Part shown: piece by piece, positions 5,982 through 6,169 of the stretch
Layout of the letters: each line of letters starts with the position of its first letter
How positions within the stretch are numbered: the first letter of the stretch is position 1
Origin: an uncultured Rickettsiales bacterium
GTDB lineage: Bacteria; Pseudomonadota; Alphaproteobacteria; Rickettsiales; UBA1997
Direction of reading: 5' to 3'
DNA length: 6,169 nucleotides
Assembly: GCA_944390875.1 (NCBI GenBank)
Contig: CALXRO010000094.1
Location: 1-6,169 of the forward strand
Program-made: the position numbers and the translations under genes
Notes under the pieces: model-generated
What the model saw: the letters and a program-made list of their open reading frames with translations, nothing else
The model's database searches: none
Told to the model about the DNA's origin: nothing

Positions 5982-6169
5982 GAGCATGACTATCCTAAAT
6001 GAGAATTAAAGGGATGGGGTGATATATCATACATCAAGTTTAAAGATATTGTTAATTAGCAACCTTATATTGATGTTACATAACTTATATCTAGAAATGA
6101 ATATGAAAGACTTTTTACAGTTATAGGGTTGATAGTGTGGTAATGATTTTTCCTTATGATGGAGAGATG
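5982..6169 (+). pseudogene. Decayed HsdS-like specificity subunit remnant (runs off window)
   Basis: Frame 3 reads EHDYPK, TGA, ELKGWGDISYIKFKDIVN, TAG, QPYIDVT, TAA, LISRNEYERLFT (to 6119). It then shifts to frame 2 as YRVDSVVMIFPYDGEM (6122-6169), open at the window edge. The opening YPK-W-EL..GDI (with TGA where a TGG Trp codon would be) is typical of the start of a target recognition domain in type I HsdS proteins. ISRNEYERLFTRYRVDSGDV-like text is also common in such domains. The position directly after the methylase remnant matches hsdM-hsdS order. It starts only a few bases after the methylase text stops, so the methylase 3' end and probably the hsdS 5' end have been deleted. The family call is from pattern memory and less certain than the methylase. 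Confidence 0.55.

Noticed and set aside
5237..6120. Possible stop-codon reassignment (for example TGA read as Trp, suggested by YPK-TGA-EL).
   Set aside because: TAA, TAG and TGA all interrupt homologous text here together with frameshifts, while intact genes in the same window use TGG for Trp and have no in-frame stops. Ordinary decay explains it.
1..6169. CRISPR arrays, tRNA or rRNA genes, insertion sequences, toxin-antitoxin pairs.
   Set aside because: No regularly spaced repeats, no tRNA-like cloverleaf segments, no transposase text and no terminal inverted repeats were seen on either strand.

Overview
The window is very AT-rich and reads as bacterial, most likely an alphaproteobacterium of the Rickettsiales type (host-associated, reduced genome). 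The reasons are the AT bias, the alphaproteobacterial style of FtsB and ClpP, an outer-membrane protein tail ending in -GKYKF, and a restriction-modification locus in advanced decay beside intact housekeeping genes. The order-level placement is inference from protein style, not a database result.

Layout, left to right. Positions 2-79 (+) are the C-terminal end of a beta-barrel outer-membrane protein, followed by a G/C hairpin terminator. Next come five minus-strand genes, transcribed right to left: clpP (3736-4350), a histidine phosphatase (3138-3734), a SPOR-domain membrane protein (2347-3048), ftsB/divIC (2027-2347) and dnaG (202-2025). They form two tightly packed blocks. In clpP-phosphatase there is 1 nt between stop and start, with the Shine-Dalgarno inside the end of clpP. 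In SPOR-ftsB-dnaG there is a TAATG stop/start overlap and then a 1-nt gap. An 89-bp AT-rich spacer separates the blocks. A second, sequence-divergent histidine phosphatase (4470-5114, +) faces away from clpP across a 119-bp intergenic region.

From 5115 to the end there is no intact gene. Read piecewise across all three plus-strand frames, 5263-5977 is the wreck of one protein: an HsdR-type N-terminal nuclease domain (ECKKPD motif) joined to an N-6 adenine DNA methylase (DSACGSGGFL motif I, GDGKSGIFRED). It carries many frameshifts and stops and at least one large internal deletion. It is followed at 5982-6169 by a decayed specificity-subunit (HsdS-like) remnant that runs off the window. A further short remnant at 5148-5267 is not recognised.

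Functionally, the intact part combines protein quality control (ClpP), division and septal peptidoglycan functions (SPOR protein, FtsB) and replication priming (DnaG). I see no convincing new biological system. The most notable points are the reconstructible dead restriction-modification locus, the phosphatase whose second catalytic histidine is replaced by Asn, and an unusual substitution in the DnaG TOPRIM motif.
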